Shown here in pieces: positions 21,898-32,836 of a DNA stretch of 64,000 nt. The notes beneath the pieces were generated by a model. It was not told where the DNA came from and did no database searches. It was given only the letters and a program-made list of their open reading frames with translations. Every line of letters starts with the position of its first letter. The stretch's first letter is position 1. The stretch comes from Siphlonurus alternatus (taxonomy: Eukaryota; Arthropoda; Insecta; Ephemeroptera; Siphlonuridae). Where the stretch lies: positions 2,294,001 to 2,358,000 of the forward strand of contig OX463787.1 of NCBI GenBank assembly GCA_949825025.1. Direction: 5' to 3'. The position numbers and the translations under genes were made by a program.

Positions 21898-22975
21898 TAC
21901 GGCCCTAATAAATAAGTAGAACAATTACTGAAAAATTACAAGTTATTTTTACGAAGATTAACATAATTAATTATAATAGTTGAACACTATTAAGTTATTA
22001 AAGTTGGTAGACGTCAATCTTGTTAACATAAAATATATTACATTTATATATTGTGTTACAGTTAAACCCCACTTGTAAAAGAAGGATGCAGTACGAAGTA
22101 CGAGTTGAAATATGTGGTGGCCTGGTGGCGAAGCTAGAAAAATTTCGAAGGCGTTTTATATTAGGGGGGAGGAGAACCTTCTCAGTTTGCCCCTTGCAGC
22201 ATATGACGTCACTTCCGGTGTTAAAAAAAATTGGTTTGGTAAATGGAACATACTGTGTAATCCTGCATGTGTATGTGTAGCATGAAAAACATCACATTTT
22301 TCGATTAAAAAATATAGTATAAATATAAATAAATCTATAAAAATGAATCACATGTATACGATAAAAAATATAGTATAAATATAAATAAATCTACCAAAAT
22401 AAATCAGATGTACATATACGATGTGTACTGTGTACCCTCCTCTTTAATTAGGCTGTGTACAACGTTCATTATCTCAGCCATAGTATACACAAACTACCAA
22501 AAATTAATTTAATACATCATGTGTGCGCAATTAGATAATCAGATATCTCCCCACGACTTAAACAAAATGTAGTTAGTAAAAACAATAATAAAATTATAAA
22601 AATTCTGGCTATCATCCTTCGTGAATCGCGTCTAATTTCCAATCAGCACACTCACTCATGCATCCAGAAGTGATTTATAACATCCTCTATGTATATCAAT
22701 TGCCGACCATCATGACTGAGGTTTCCATGGTTCCCCTAGTCACAATTAGGCGACTGCTGGGATGGATTGTTATAGACCATAACAAAAACCCTCAGGCAAT
22801 ATGCATAATGTAATAATATATAGTTTTAAAGAGAACCGAAGTTAATTAAATTCAGTCACTTGTACGTACCCAATAACAGGGGGTTCAATTGAAGGGGAAA
22901 ATAATAATATATTGGCATGCTTGCTTATCAGGAGAAGCTGTAATTTACCATGGTCCCGACAATTGAGATACTTTA

Positions 22976-23107
22976 AGGGGCATTCACAAGCTTTAAGGCC
23001 ACAATTAAGGCTCAATAATTTAAGACCAGAAATTGTGGATCTAAAAAACATGTCTTTAAATTATCGAGTCTTAAATATGGCCTTAAGACTTTGTGAATGC
23101 CCCTTTT
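22976..23107. mobile_element. 130-bp palindromic MITE
   Basis: AAGGGGCATTCACAAGCTTT at the left pairs with ACTTTGTGAATGCCCCTT at the right, with TTAAGGCC/GGCCTTAA inside. It ends about 35 bp from the donor of the psqZ-4 exon. Confidence 0.85.
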
Positions 23108-23140
23108 TATGACCTAAAATTAATAAAAACAATAACAAAC

Positions 23141-23677
23141 CTTCATCAACTGGTTCCTCCTCGTCTGGAACTAAATCAATCCCTTGCCGCGTCATGATGT
23201 GAAAATTCTTGCGATGTGATGTCGTTTCAACGTGACTTTTCAATCCAGCCACGCCGTGTGACCAATTAATAAAACGATTACAACATTTGCATACAACTGA
23301 ATCGTATTTTTTAAAAAACGATAATCCATCCGATTTAAATAAACTTGAAAATCTTTTAGCTCGAGATACCTGTTTATCAGTAATAGCTTTATAACAAAAT
23401 CCTTTTGGAGTTACTTGCATGTCTGTATGAAGTTGTATATTGTTCATACTTTTACAATTTAGCTGAGTTTCTTGAAGTCTTTGAGAAGGAGGTATATATT
23501 GTGAACGATTTTCATATTTTCCAGGGGTATTTTTCGCGAAGATATGTTAATAAAACTTCAGGTTTAATTTGTGAATTTTTCGTAAGACGTATAATTTTAT
23601 CAATACTGATACCTTCATTTATTATTCTTTTTACTGCGTGATCATATTTTAGATTTTAAACGAGGATCATTTAGCAT
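23141..23677 (-). pseudogene. psqZ-4 cassette with two 1-nt frameshifts
   Basis: The exon starts at the ATG at 23,677 (M-L-N-D-P-R-L-K-S-K) and matches psqZ-2. One extra base in the A-rich run after L-K-S-K (about 23,650) shifts the frame. The HTH part (Y-D-H-A-V-K-R-I-I-N-E-G ... Y-L-R-E-K-Y-P) continues in a second frame. One extra C just before the P-G-K-Y-E-N-R box (about 23,520) returns to the third frame, which holds the linker and the finger C-K-C-C...H-V-E-T-T-S-H. The length without the two extra bases is 535 nt, phase 1, ending GAAG|GTTTGTTA. All ligands survive, so this may be a recent pseudogene or assembly errors in homopolymers. A class-1 motif lies about 300 bp upstream. Confidence 0.7.
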
Positions 23678-23980
23678 GTCTTGCAAGCTTTCTAGGGAGC
23701 ACTTTGAATAACACTTTGAATAACACTAGTCGTGTATACTGTACCGGGTTATCAGACATGATAAATTAAACTAATTTATAGTCACAATGCTAAATTGATC
23801 AACACACATATTTCGAAGATATATTGACACAAATACATACGGTATTCTTTGACTTAGTATTGTCTTTACACTATTGTATTTTAAAGCACGTTAATGAGGT
23901 AACAAGAAAATGTCCGCTTGTATTTTGTAAACAGCTGTCTAATTTCCGCCGTTTTAGTGGCAGATTTTTTGTTTACTCGT

Positions 23981-24000
23981 TCGACCATACACGCGCGAAC
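23981..24000 (-). promoter_or_regulatory. Shared upstream motif, class 1 (psqZ-4)
   Basis: TCGACCATACACGCGCGAAC is the best match to the class-1 consensus. It lies about 305 bp 5' of the psqZ-4 start codon. AACAGCTGTC at 23,930 matches the CAGCTG found beside the motif in other cassettes. Confidence 0.55.
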
Positions 24001-24519
24001 GCCACTTCTACTGCTGTTGAGAGTTTCTAAGATGATAAAATTATATATAGAAAATTCTGCACCTGTATGATATAAGGTTTAAAAACTAGAAGTGCGGGCA
24101 TGTTTTTTTTTTTTTTTTGTATTGTCTATTGTGTCATGTTATGTATGTTGTACTGTATGTTTTTTACTTATTCCACACAGTTTGTATGTCAAAGGAAATA
24201 AAAAAAATATTCTATTCATACACGACCCCCCCCCCCCCCCTTACTAAAATGAAATACCAAATAGATCAAATAATCAATAGCAGAAAATGATAAATAAAGT
24301 GGGTGGATAAAGAATACTATCACTCTCTTTCCATGTAAATTTTTATGGTGACCTCACCAGAACATAACCATTGGTTAGTGACAGAATTCGTAAAACTTTG
24401 TTATTTATTACAATGTTTGCTTACTACAGCATATTCTGCTATTGGTGTAAGCATTCAAACTTAACAACAGTATTAACAGTTGGAAGGATTGATAGGAATG
24501 GAGGCGGCTGTGGCCTTGT

Positions 24520-24805
24520 GTTAGGAACTGCCCCGGCATTTGCCTGGGAGTGACGATGGGAAACCACAGAAAACCATCATTGAGGCAGACGGTACCAAAG
24601 GGAATGACTTTCAGCATTTCTTGAATACATGCAGTATAGTGGAAGAACATACATGCCATCTCTCGGGAACTTACCAGAACACGCTGCCATACCTCAGGTC
24701 GAAGTGACGGAAAGTCACCTGAGCCAAGGCAGGAAGCGATCCTGGGTCTCTCAAGCGATAGGCAGAGATCAAACCACTACGCTACGCTGTTCCACTTTTA
24801 TTGAC
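24520..24805 (-). mobile_element. tRNA-derived SINE
   Basis: In - orientation the head near 24,800 reads AGCGTAGCGTAGTGGTTTGA (A-box-like), followed about 35 nt on by CCAGGATCGCTTCC (B-box-like). The body ends in a region with TTTCCCATCGTCACTCCCAG. The tail block is related to the stretches near 11,900, 20,020, 22,700 and 26,330. Confidence 0.6.
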
Positions 24806-24919
24806 CAAGATTGTACCGGTACACTTTTCACTTTAGAAAATATCCTTCGCAAAGAGGCTTGATGTATTTATTGTACACTCCTCGTCTCTGAATAGTTCCC
24901 TTCTGGATCAAAATAGGCG

Positions 24920-25375
24920 ACTTTCCCTTACACTGATCCTCGCCATCTGTGAGTGGCGCTGTAACTTTTTGCAACCTGCAGTTCGCGCCTCTTTTAAGTC
25001 GACCAATAACTTGACAGAATGACGTCATGCTGTTCATGATCCATCAATGGTTACTCTGTGGTCAACCAATCGCTTGGCAGCATGGCGTCACACACGAGCC
25101 GCGGTGGCCCAAGGTAGCTGTCTTTATCTCGCTAGTATTTGGAATTGAGAAGTGCTAGGGTGAAAACAATTGTACTGAAGCAAACTAGAATAGATATACC
25201 ACGTTTTGGCAGTGAAAAATGTTAACTTTTTATCTTGTTTCGTACCTAACTTGCTGTTTACAAAATTCCCCCCCCCCCATCTTCGCAACGTATTGTTTCG
25301 TTTCTACATACTTTGACCGTACACGAAGTTGCAGCGCCACTCACAGATGGCGAGGATCAGTGTAAGGACAAGGTG
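24920..25375. repeat. Inverted repeat pair with GCCATCTGTGAGTGGCGC
   Basis: TTACACTGATCCTCGCCATC and GTGAGTGGCGCTGTAAC at 24,928-24,976 are matched by the complement GCGCCACTCACAGATGGCGA and GGATCAGTGTAAGGA at 25,335-25,372. The 350 bp between them lack a gene. The layout suggests a foldback element or the ends of a small transposon. Confidence 0.75.
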
Positions 25376-25564
25376 ATTAACAAGGCTGCAGAAAGGAAAT
25401 TTTTAGAGGCGAAGACTGTACATCAATGCTCTTGGTAAGAGAACTTTTTTCAGGGCAACAAGTTCATGCTTTTGAATCTTGAAGCCAGGATATATGTATT
25501 TTCTTTGGCTTTACTTTAATGTGGAACTAATAAAATAATGAAGCAGAAAAAATAAAATACTAAC

Positions 25565-26030
25565 CCGAAGTAGGAGCGTCATCCTGTTTCTTTGCAAGTT
25601 CCAATAATCTCTTATGTTTTTTGGTTTGACAATGTTCATTAACATCGTACATTGTTGTCCATGGCACGTAAAATAAACAAAGTTCACATATTGTTGTTTT
25701 CTCATTTTCTTTGTAAACAATACCACTGTCAATAAACAATTCAGCCCTATGTTTAGCGATTTTCTCTTGTTCTTTATTACTTGCAACGATTTTTAAACCA
25801 GTAGGTAATTGTTTACGATTAACACTTTTATTATTTTTTACAAAATCTTTTCTATCTTTAATAATATCTGGATATAATTGTTTTACATATTGATTGAAGA
25901 ATAAAGCATTAATATTAAATTTTTTAGCAGTTCCAATAATGCTTTTACCTTGGTTAATAACAATATCACGAGCTTTATCATACCTAGCTTTTGTGGTTGG
26001 GTCTTTGAGTGTACTGTGTAAAGTCTTCAT
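25565..26030 (-). CDS. psq-like HTH + C2H2-type finger cassette (psqZ-5)
   Basis: The ATG at 26,030 starts a compact 155-codon exon (a GTG nine bases upstream is in frame but unlikely). The HTH, A15-R-Y-D-K-A-R-D-I-V ... G-K-S-I-I-G-T-A-K-K-F-N-I, is close to a canonical psq-type helix-turn-helix. K-H-R-A-E-L-F-I-D-S-G-I-V-Y precedes the finger: C115-x2-C118-x14-H133-x5-H139, with W124. The Y-Y-P-G box of psqZ-1 to -4 is reduced to L-Y-P-D. It belongs with psqZ-6 to -10 as a second subfamily. The donor CGG|GTTAGTAT gives phase 1 (466 nt). A class-2 motif lies 147 bp upstream. Confidence 0.82.
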
Positions 26031-26176
26031 AATTAACACAAAGAAATTATTATTATTATTATTAAATTATTACAAACAAAACGTGCCAAGTACGAAGATT
26101 CACAACAAAAAGTAGGATGGTCTCTTTTGTACCGACTGAAATTGAAATGAGAAATGTGGAATTTTATACAAGCAGC

Positions 26177-26191
26177 TACCATCTATTGACA
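26177..26191. promoter_or_regulatory. Shared upstream motif, class 2 (psqZ-5)
   Basis: TACCATCTATTGACAAC. Similar GCCATCTAT(T/A) sites lie at nearly the same distance upstream of psqZ-7, psqZ-9 and psqZ-10. Function unknown. Confidence 0.5.
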
Positions 26192-27020
26192 ACATTTGGA
26201 ACTAAAAGTTAAAAATGAAAAATTCACAAGAAGGGACTGTCAAATGTCAAATGTATTCACTGCAAATAAAAATAAAATAAAAAAAATGGTAGCAATTTAT
26301 TTCCGAGCACATCAGCCGAACATTTGTCTAGTTGTGACTGAGGAAACCATGAAAACCTCAGTCAGGATGGTCGGATTTTCGGATACTTCATCCGAATGAA
26401 CACATGCAAAATAATATGGCTCGATCGTTTATATAACTTGCTGCATGTTGAATTATATTATTTATAAATTCTTCAGTCATTGCATAACTAAAAAAATCCA
26501 GTTGGATTAAAAAAAATAAAAAATCCCCCTTTTTCCTTTCATTGTTGAAACTCGCCGGGTTGAAAGTACTTCATGTTTCAAACGAGCAGAAATACAAATG
26601 GGCAAATGGGCTGCTATATTTTTTTAATGTTATCAGTTGAAAAGATAAGCTGCAGTTATCAGACAAGTTTATTACGACAGCTAACCATGTATTAGGAAGG
26701 AGTATATAATATATATATATTACAACATATGTTTGAATGAAATGATACAGAGATATCTTTATATTATACAGTATTTATGTATGGTCACCGATTTCCGAGT
26801 TTATTTTGTACGTTTTCCTCGCATCTTAAAAAGAAGCTAAACAACAGACTAACTTCATCAATGCTGCAATGATGATAATGAAACTCTCTGAAGCGGGAAA
26901 GATGAACTTTGTTCTTTGTGCTATCTCAAGTTAGATAATAAAGGATCAGACTAAAGTGATACCCTCCAACCCTCACTATAACAAGAAATATTGAGGGTTG
27001 GAAGGAGTTGAGCTCTCGTA

Positions 27021-27357
27021 TGTAAAGCCTGTATTACACCATACAATTTTTCCTTGCAAGAAAATTTCATCTCCATGCAAACAAATGGAGTTCAAGTTTT
27101 CTTGAAAGGAAAAATTGTATGCATTAGTTAGAAAAATTGTATCGTGTAATACCGGCTTTAAGAGAGGTGTCGACTGTCGAGTTGTTTAAATAATATAGTC
27201 ATTCAATAATACCGGCTTTACACGATACAATTTTGCATACAATTTTTCCTGGCAAGAAAATTTCATCTCAATACAAACAAATAGAGATCAAGTTTTCTTG
27301 CAAAGAAAAATTGTATGCAATAATTAGAAAAATTGTATCGTGTAATACCGGCTTTAG
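27021..27357. mobile_element. Two adjacent palindromic MITEs, family 4
   Basis: Units at 27,021-27,163 and 27,209-27,357 each pair AATTTTTCCTTGCAAGAAAA with its complement and end in TAATACCGGCTTTA. The same family occurs at 36,008-36,210 and as an array at 45,716-46,268. Confidence 0.85.
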
Positions 27358-27647
27358 ACATGTAATTTTGAATGAAGTAAAATCATATCAAATTTGAGTT
27401 AAATTTAGAAAATATCACGCAACGTAGAGAGGAGATTTCAATCACTTTAAAAAATAATTGCAATTATTTGCATAAATTGCTGGAGCCTCCTGCAATTAAA
27501 TACTGTAAGTCTGAGAAAAAAATTATTGTGACATCATTACATCAACCGAAGCTGTTAAAATTAAGTTTTACTTACTTCCCGAAACAAATACAGTAAAATG
27601 ATAAATCCCTGTAAAAAATTATACTAAATAACTTTAAAATTTGTATA

Positions 27648-27968
27648 CATAATAAGATATTAGAATGTGAAAATTTTAGTGGCTTAATCGAAAGAAGGGG
27701 TAAAAATATGGTACTGTGAATTTTTTCAGATTTTTCTGAGACCTGGAACGATTTTTAAAAAATTATTGAAAGTCTATTTTGATGGCGTCACGGGCGACAC
27801 TCCTTAAGAAAAATGATAAGGCAGTGCCGCCCGTGACGTCATAAAATAGGCTTTTAATAACTTTTTATAAATAGTTCCAGGTCTCAGAAAAATCTGAAAA
27901 ATATCACAGTACCATATTTTTACACCTTCTTTCGATTAAGCCACTAAAATTTTCACATTCTAATATCT
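27648..27968. mobile_element. Palindromic MITE with TGACGTCA-like core, family 3
   Basis: TATTAGAATGTGAAAATTTT at the left is mirrored by AAAATTTTCACATTCTAATA at the right. GGCGTCACGGGCG and CGCCCGTGACGTC frame the centre. Sister copies lie at 37,963-38,252 and 59,995-60,306. Confidence 0.9.
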
Positions 27969-28267
27969 CATAATTAATAATCAATAAAGAAATCAGTCAA
28001 TATTTTGTGTCGATCCCCACCATATCATTTAAATATGATAGATACAACTATAGTCACGATGAACTTTAAAAAATATAATATCAGCTCTTTAAATCCTGCC
28101 TAGTACAGTTTATGTACATGATCGACCTTATATTATATTATGTCCAAGTACATATTATTATTATTAAAAGATAAGTGTAGAAATTTGTAGAGAAAACTTC
28201 ATAGCTTACGAACAGACCCAATAAAAAAAATAATAATGTTGTTATCGCATGCTAAGATTTTACGAAC

Positions 28268-28553
28268 CTTTTGTCGTATCAGGACCGGCTTGAAACTTTC
28301 CTTGTAAAATTTCTAAATGTTTTCTTGACATACAATGAATTTTAATATTACAAATCTTGGTCCAATTCATGTATGTCATACAGTGTGTACACACAGTGGT
28401 TTTCTCATATTCACAATAAGCAATTCCATTAGACTCGAATAACTTAGCACGTTCTTTAGCTGTGATAATATCTTTATCATTTAACACTGGTTCTTTTTTA
28501 CCCACATAAAAACTTTCATTTTTATAACCAGAGATTGAAGAATTTGTATCCAT
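28268..28553 (-). CDS. Finger-only cassette (psqZ-6)
   Basis: The ATG at 28,553 opens only 95 codons. The HTH module of the family is absent: a Ser/Asn/Lys-rich lead of about 35 residues goes straight to A-K-E-R-A-K-L-F-E-S-N-G-I-A-Y. The finger has C-T-H-C, W and H-C-M-S-R-K-H, matching C-x2-C-x14-H-x5-H. The exon ends AAAG|GTTCGTAA, phase 1 (286 nt), with the same donor as psqZ-1 to -3. I found no HTH in the 300 bp upstream, so this is either a natural short form or one with a lost 5' part. CACCATCTCTTGG at 28,831 resembles the class-2 motif at a greater distance. Confidence 0.75.
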
Positions 28554-28889
28554 ATTGTTTATCGATACCAAATTTTATCACAGTTTTATTAACATATTAG
28601 ATTCCTAATAATGCATTATAACTAATTTTATATGTCTATATGTTAATTAATGATTAATTTAACGAGAATTAACAGTTTTAATTTTATACTTGACAGCTTC
28701 ACACTTAATTTTTGATAAGAATGAATATAAACAGAATTAACAGCTGAGCTTCGCGTACTATAAAAAAAAAAATATAAAAATGAAAGTTACCTGATAAATA
28801 ATAACACCTTTATTTATTTTTTTGCATGCCAGCACCATCTCTTGGATAAAAAAGTAATTAAGATTTTGTGATTTAATATTAAAAAAATA

Positions 28890-29815
28890 TTACCGGTAAA
28901 AACTACAAAATGTATCTATATACTCGCAACTGAGATATAATATTATCTTAATTTATCTTCATTGTGTAATTTTTCTCCACTTAAAAATTATATAACCGTA
29001 TACCGGAAACTCGTACCGGTTGTTATTGTTGTCATGCTTCAAAGTGTTTGGTTGTTTAGGTTTAGGACCAGGAAAAGCTGATAATGTAACATCCCAGAGG
29101 ATTTTGAAAAAAAAAAAGTCTCCAAACCTGACTTCAAAATGGTGGTGATCAACATGGTTGGTGCACATGGCGAACAATATTTCAAACAACCGACATTTTG
29201 TTTTTTACCGGTAAAAATGTAAGGCAATGGTTAAAAATATGTCTGCTGCTTACAATGATGAGATGCACGTTTCCATGGAATGAATTAAAATATTTATGCC
29301 GGTACCGATTTTACCGGTAAAAATTTGAAGCAAATAATCACCCATTTCCCTCAAACTTTTCTATTCGCAGGGATAATGACAATCACAATTTTAATTATAT
29401 ATCAGCACCGGTACACCTGTAAAAAATTTTACCGGTAAAATGTCACTTGCTCTTATTCTTTTGCATTTAATTCATAAAATTTACAAAATACAAGTATGTA
29501 TAAATGCGTACACTGGAGATGGTTCAGTGAACCGGTAGACATTCAGTTACCGGTAAAAAGTAAATCATAGCTTTCACTACAATCAAACAATTTATATATT
29601 TACCAGCAAAAAAATACCGGTTAAACAAACAAATTAAAGGCACATCCATCTTCAACTAAAATTACCGGTAAAGTTTACAGGTAAACCGTAAACAACAATT
29701 TCAAGTCACGCCCATCATAACTATAAATTTATCTGTAAACATACTCAATTTAAAGCCACCTTCAAGTATAATTACCGGTAAAGTAACCGGTAAAATGTAA
29801 ACAATAAATTAAAAC
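28890..29815. repeat. Cluster of TTTACCGGTAAA palindromes
   Basis: About a dozen full or partial copies of the 12-bp palindrome TTTACCGGTAAA occur here, for example near 28,892, 29,206, 29,313, 29,430, 29,553, 29,661 and 29,773. The flanks differ, so this is not a simple tandem repeat. Similar clusters lie at 520-770, 1,560-1,890 and 47,780-48,560. The cluster ends just beyond the psqZ-7 donor. Confidence 0.8.
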
Positions 29816-29824
29816 CACACCCAC

Positions 29825-30380
29825 CTTCTACAAACTCCTCCCACTCTGCCTCTTCCTGTGCATCTACAGCAGCTGGTACAATCCTATCTTGTAAGTGCTT
29901 GCGTGTTTCACAATGTCGTCTAATGTCAGATACTTTAATCCAGTTAACATAACAATTACACCACGTACATACCGTGGTCTTACGTTCATTATCATACATA
30001 ATACCACTATCTGCAAATAGTTTAGCTGCTGCTCTAGCTCTTTTCTTTTCATTTTTAGTTTTAGCAGTATTACAAGATCCTTTTCTACTCCAAGGATCAG
30101 CATTACTAGTAGTATTAGTAGTTTCAGGTTGAGGTGATGGTATTTGTACAGGAGGAGTTGGAGCAATAGCTACATAATTTACTACTGATGGTCTTGTGTA
30201 ATTAGTACGATGTTTTCTATAACGATAATTCCAATCAATTTGTCTAACATAATGCCAAAGAGATGTTACAGGAATTTGAAATTCTCTAGCAGCAGTTAAG
30301 ACAGGTTTACCATCATTTAAAACACGATCACGAGCTTTATCATACAGTTCTTTCTGTGCTGGATCAGTAAATACCCTCAT
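29825..30380 (-). CDS. psq-like HTH + C2H2-type finger cassette (psqZ-7)
   Basis: The ATG at 30,380 gives 185 codons. The HTH is the clearest psq match in the array: L12-Y-D-K-A-R-D-R-V-L-N-D-G-K-P-V, then A-A-R-E-F-Q-I-P-V-T-S-L-W-H-Y-V at 30-45. A Pro/Thr-rich linker separates it from R-A-R-A-A-A-K-L-F-A-D-S-G-I-M-Y and the finger C-T-W-C...W...H-C-E-T-R-K-H. An acidic tail (E-E-A-E-W-E-E-F-V-E) ends GAAG|GTGGGTGT, phase 1 (556 nt). The class-2 motif lies about 157 bp upstream. Codon use is richer in CAG/GCA than in neighbours, but nothing suggests transfer. Confidence 0.83.
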
Positions 30381-30536
30381 TGTAGCAATTTTTACGCTTC
30401 AATACACTAATTAAATGGTTATTGCACGGATAGACACTATGGAGGCAAGTCACTGATTTCGTGTATTTTTCACAGTGCCAAAAGGGCAAAAATTTTACAG
30501 AAAATAACAAAAAATAAAATTTATCCTCTGTATACT

Positions 30537-30551
30537 GATGCCATCTATAGG
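30537..30551. promoter_or_regulatory. Shared upstream motif, class 2 (psqZ-7)
   Basis: GATGCCATCTATAGGAG. It fits the class-2 form GCCATCTATTG with one change. Confidence 0.5.
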
Positions 30552-31126
30552 AGAAAAAGTAAAATATATTTGGACTAAAAAACGCTTTTTGTAATATTTT
30601 TTGTGCGCTTTCGCTCTCTCTCGATCAATAGCTAATTTTGACGATGATCAACTATACGAAAATACGATGAAAAAATAAAAGTTAGAAGGAAAAGAGGGAG
30701 AAAATTTTTCAATACAGTAATAATTATATTCCAAAAGATTTCAAAATACGAAAATAATGCGGACTCCAAATAATTTTAGTCATAAAAATTTTCATTGTAT
30801 AAGTATTATATACCGGTAACCATTATGGTATATTTAAAATATAATTATTTAATATAATAAAATTATAATGTTATTTTTTTATTTTAATAAATTTTTGTTA
30901 TTGAAATTATAATTCGTTTACAAGTAGATGCAGCTGTAAAGTGTAATTTAAAACTATAAATTTAATTATATATTTACATTAAATTTATATAAGTGTCGAC
31001 ATTAAAATTATTTGTTCAAATTATGAAATAATAAAAATAAATTAATAAGTATTTTATAATATTTTATTTTTCTACTTTATAGTGAAATAAAATTTGAAGG
31101 TGAAAATTAAAAGTTGAATTAAAAAA

Positions 31127-31576
31127 GGCTTAACCTGAGAAATTTGGACGAAAAATTCGCTACAACAGATTTTCTTCAAATTAATTTGGTGGACTCACAA
31201 CAATCGTCAAATTAGCTCTGAATTTTTTCGGAATTTTTTAACCGTTGGTTTAATTATAATTAATTTATTTAAATGAGAATTTTGTATCCTTCCAATGTTA
31301 AATTTGTTAATTAGCATTGCAAAAAAACTATACAACAGATTCTTTTACTTTTTTTTTTTACTAAAACCTAATTTTTTATGCTATTTTTCTGAATTGTTTT
31401 CATATATTTTGAACCGTGGCGATGATCGTTTCCTAGATGTGATGAGAAATGTGGCAATGTTCTCAAGGACTGTTGTCACCACCCCCTCCTAAAACTGTAT
31501 GCTCATTCCAATGCAAACAGTGTTGCCACTACAGCCACGCCTCTTGACCTTGACAGACAAATTCTCAGGTTATACC
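31127..31576 (-). mobile_element. 450-bp TTAA-type MITE, copy 1
   Basis: The element runs from GGCTTAACCTGAGAAATTT to AAATTCTCAGGTTATACC, followed by TTAA at 31,577. The same 450-bp sequence lies inverted at 32,837-35,901, where it is split by a LINE. Terminal repeats are about 20 bp and no coding sequence is seen. Confidence 0.85.
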
Positions 31577-31580
31577 TTAA

Positions 31581-32836
31581 TCACTAAGCTGTACAAAAAT
31601 TATTCAAATATTGCATGGTCATTAAGAACAAAATCAAACCTGATGCTTCCTGCGGCAGTAATAAAGCCAAAGATGATTTTAATTCTTTGATAAAGTTTCC
31701 TCCTTCAATAATAATAAAAATAATAAAATAATAATAAAATTAATAAATTAACGCGGCAAATGTGGCTCGATGTTATTTATTTTCCTTCGTTGCCAAAAAA
31801 GAAATTCTCGCGTATCTTTGCGTCTTCGAGTCTTTCTCTGCCTAGGATAATGGTATTCTTTATTATATGATACTGCTTTCTCTTTCTGCTATGATGACTA
31901 ATACCCATTGCCTGATTAGACTTTATAATAATCTGATATTTTGAACAGCAACCAAAAATTCCACTTTACTGTACTCGCAAACACATGCAGGAATTTGTCT
32001 TGGAGGCAATAAAATGTTCTGTAACTGCAAAATTAATGTTATAGAATATAAAATTGAGCCTTACGTTATTGCGATAGTAATATTTTCCTCCACAAGAAAA
32101 AAGGAGGGAAAACCGGTGGTTAGTTGACTCAGTTCTACCCCCCACTTCCTCTTTGCACATGTGAGATATTCCAGTAGAGAAATTATTTGTGCAGATGTAC
32201 ACAGGCAATACAGAAATTCATTTTTATAAAAACAACAACTTAATAATAATAAAATTAACGCGGCAAATTAGCGACTCGCAATATAGGCTCGCGACATTCA
32301 AGATATAGATCTGCTAGCTATAAATAATAAATTTGATGATCATCAGATTCATCAGGTCCTCCTAAATCAAAGCAGTTGCACGTATTCAGGAAGAAATCTG
32401 AGAATTTTATTATTGATTTGTTATATTTTTATTATTTGTTTATACTGACAATTTTACGCAAAAAATACATGCAGGGATTGTGGGATGTGTCAATTAAAAT
32501 TGTTTAAATTGAAATTTGTTAAGCTGCATTTTTTTTTTTTAATGTTGTGATAGCTTTTTTTTTAATTAAAAAATGTAATTATAAATCATCGTAAGAATGC
32601 TAATAAACAGTCGACAACAAAGAAATAATGTAATTTATAAGTACTTTCTCAGCATGTACTCATGGAATATTGTATCAAATTTAATTAGGTAGTTAATAAT
32701 TAACTAATTATTTTCTAAATAAATTTGAAAAAAAATATAAAAAAATCTACTTATCTGAATGCGAGAAAGAGAGAGGAGGGGGGGCCGGAGGAGGGGGGTC
32801 ATACACTCGACACTACACTATCCACTTATTATTTAA
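31581..32836. other. Spacer between the inverted MITE pair
   Basis: No gene. The short segment TAACGCGGCAAAT occurs at about 31,750 and 32,261. A purine-rich tract with GGAGGGGGGGCCGGAGGAGG lies at 32,776. Confidence 0.4.
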
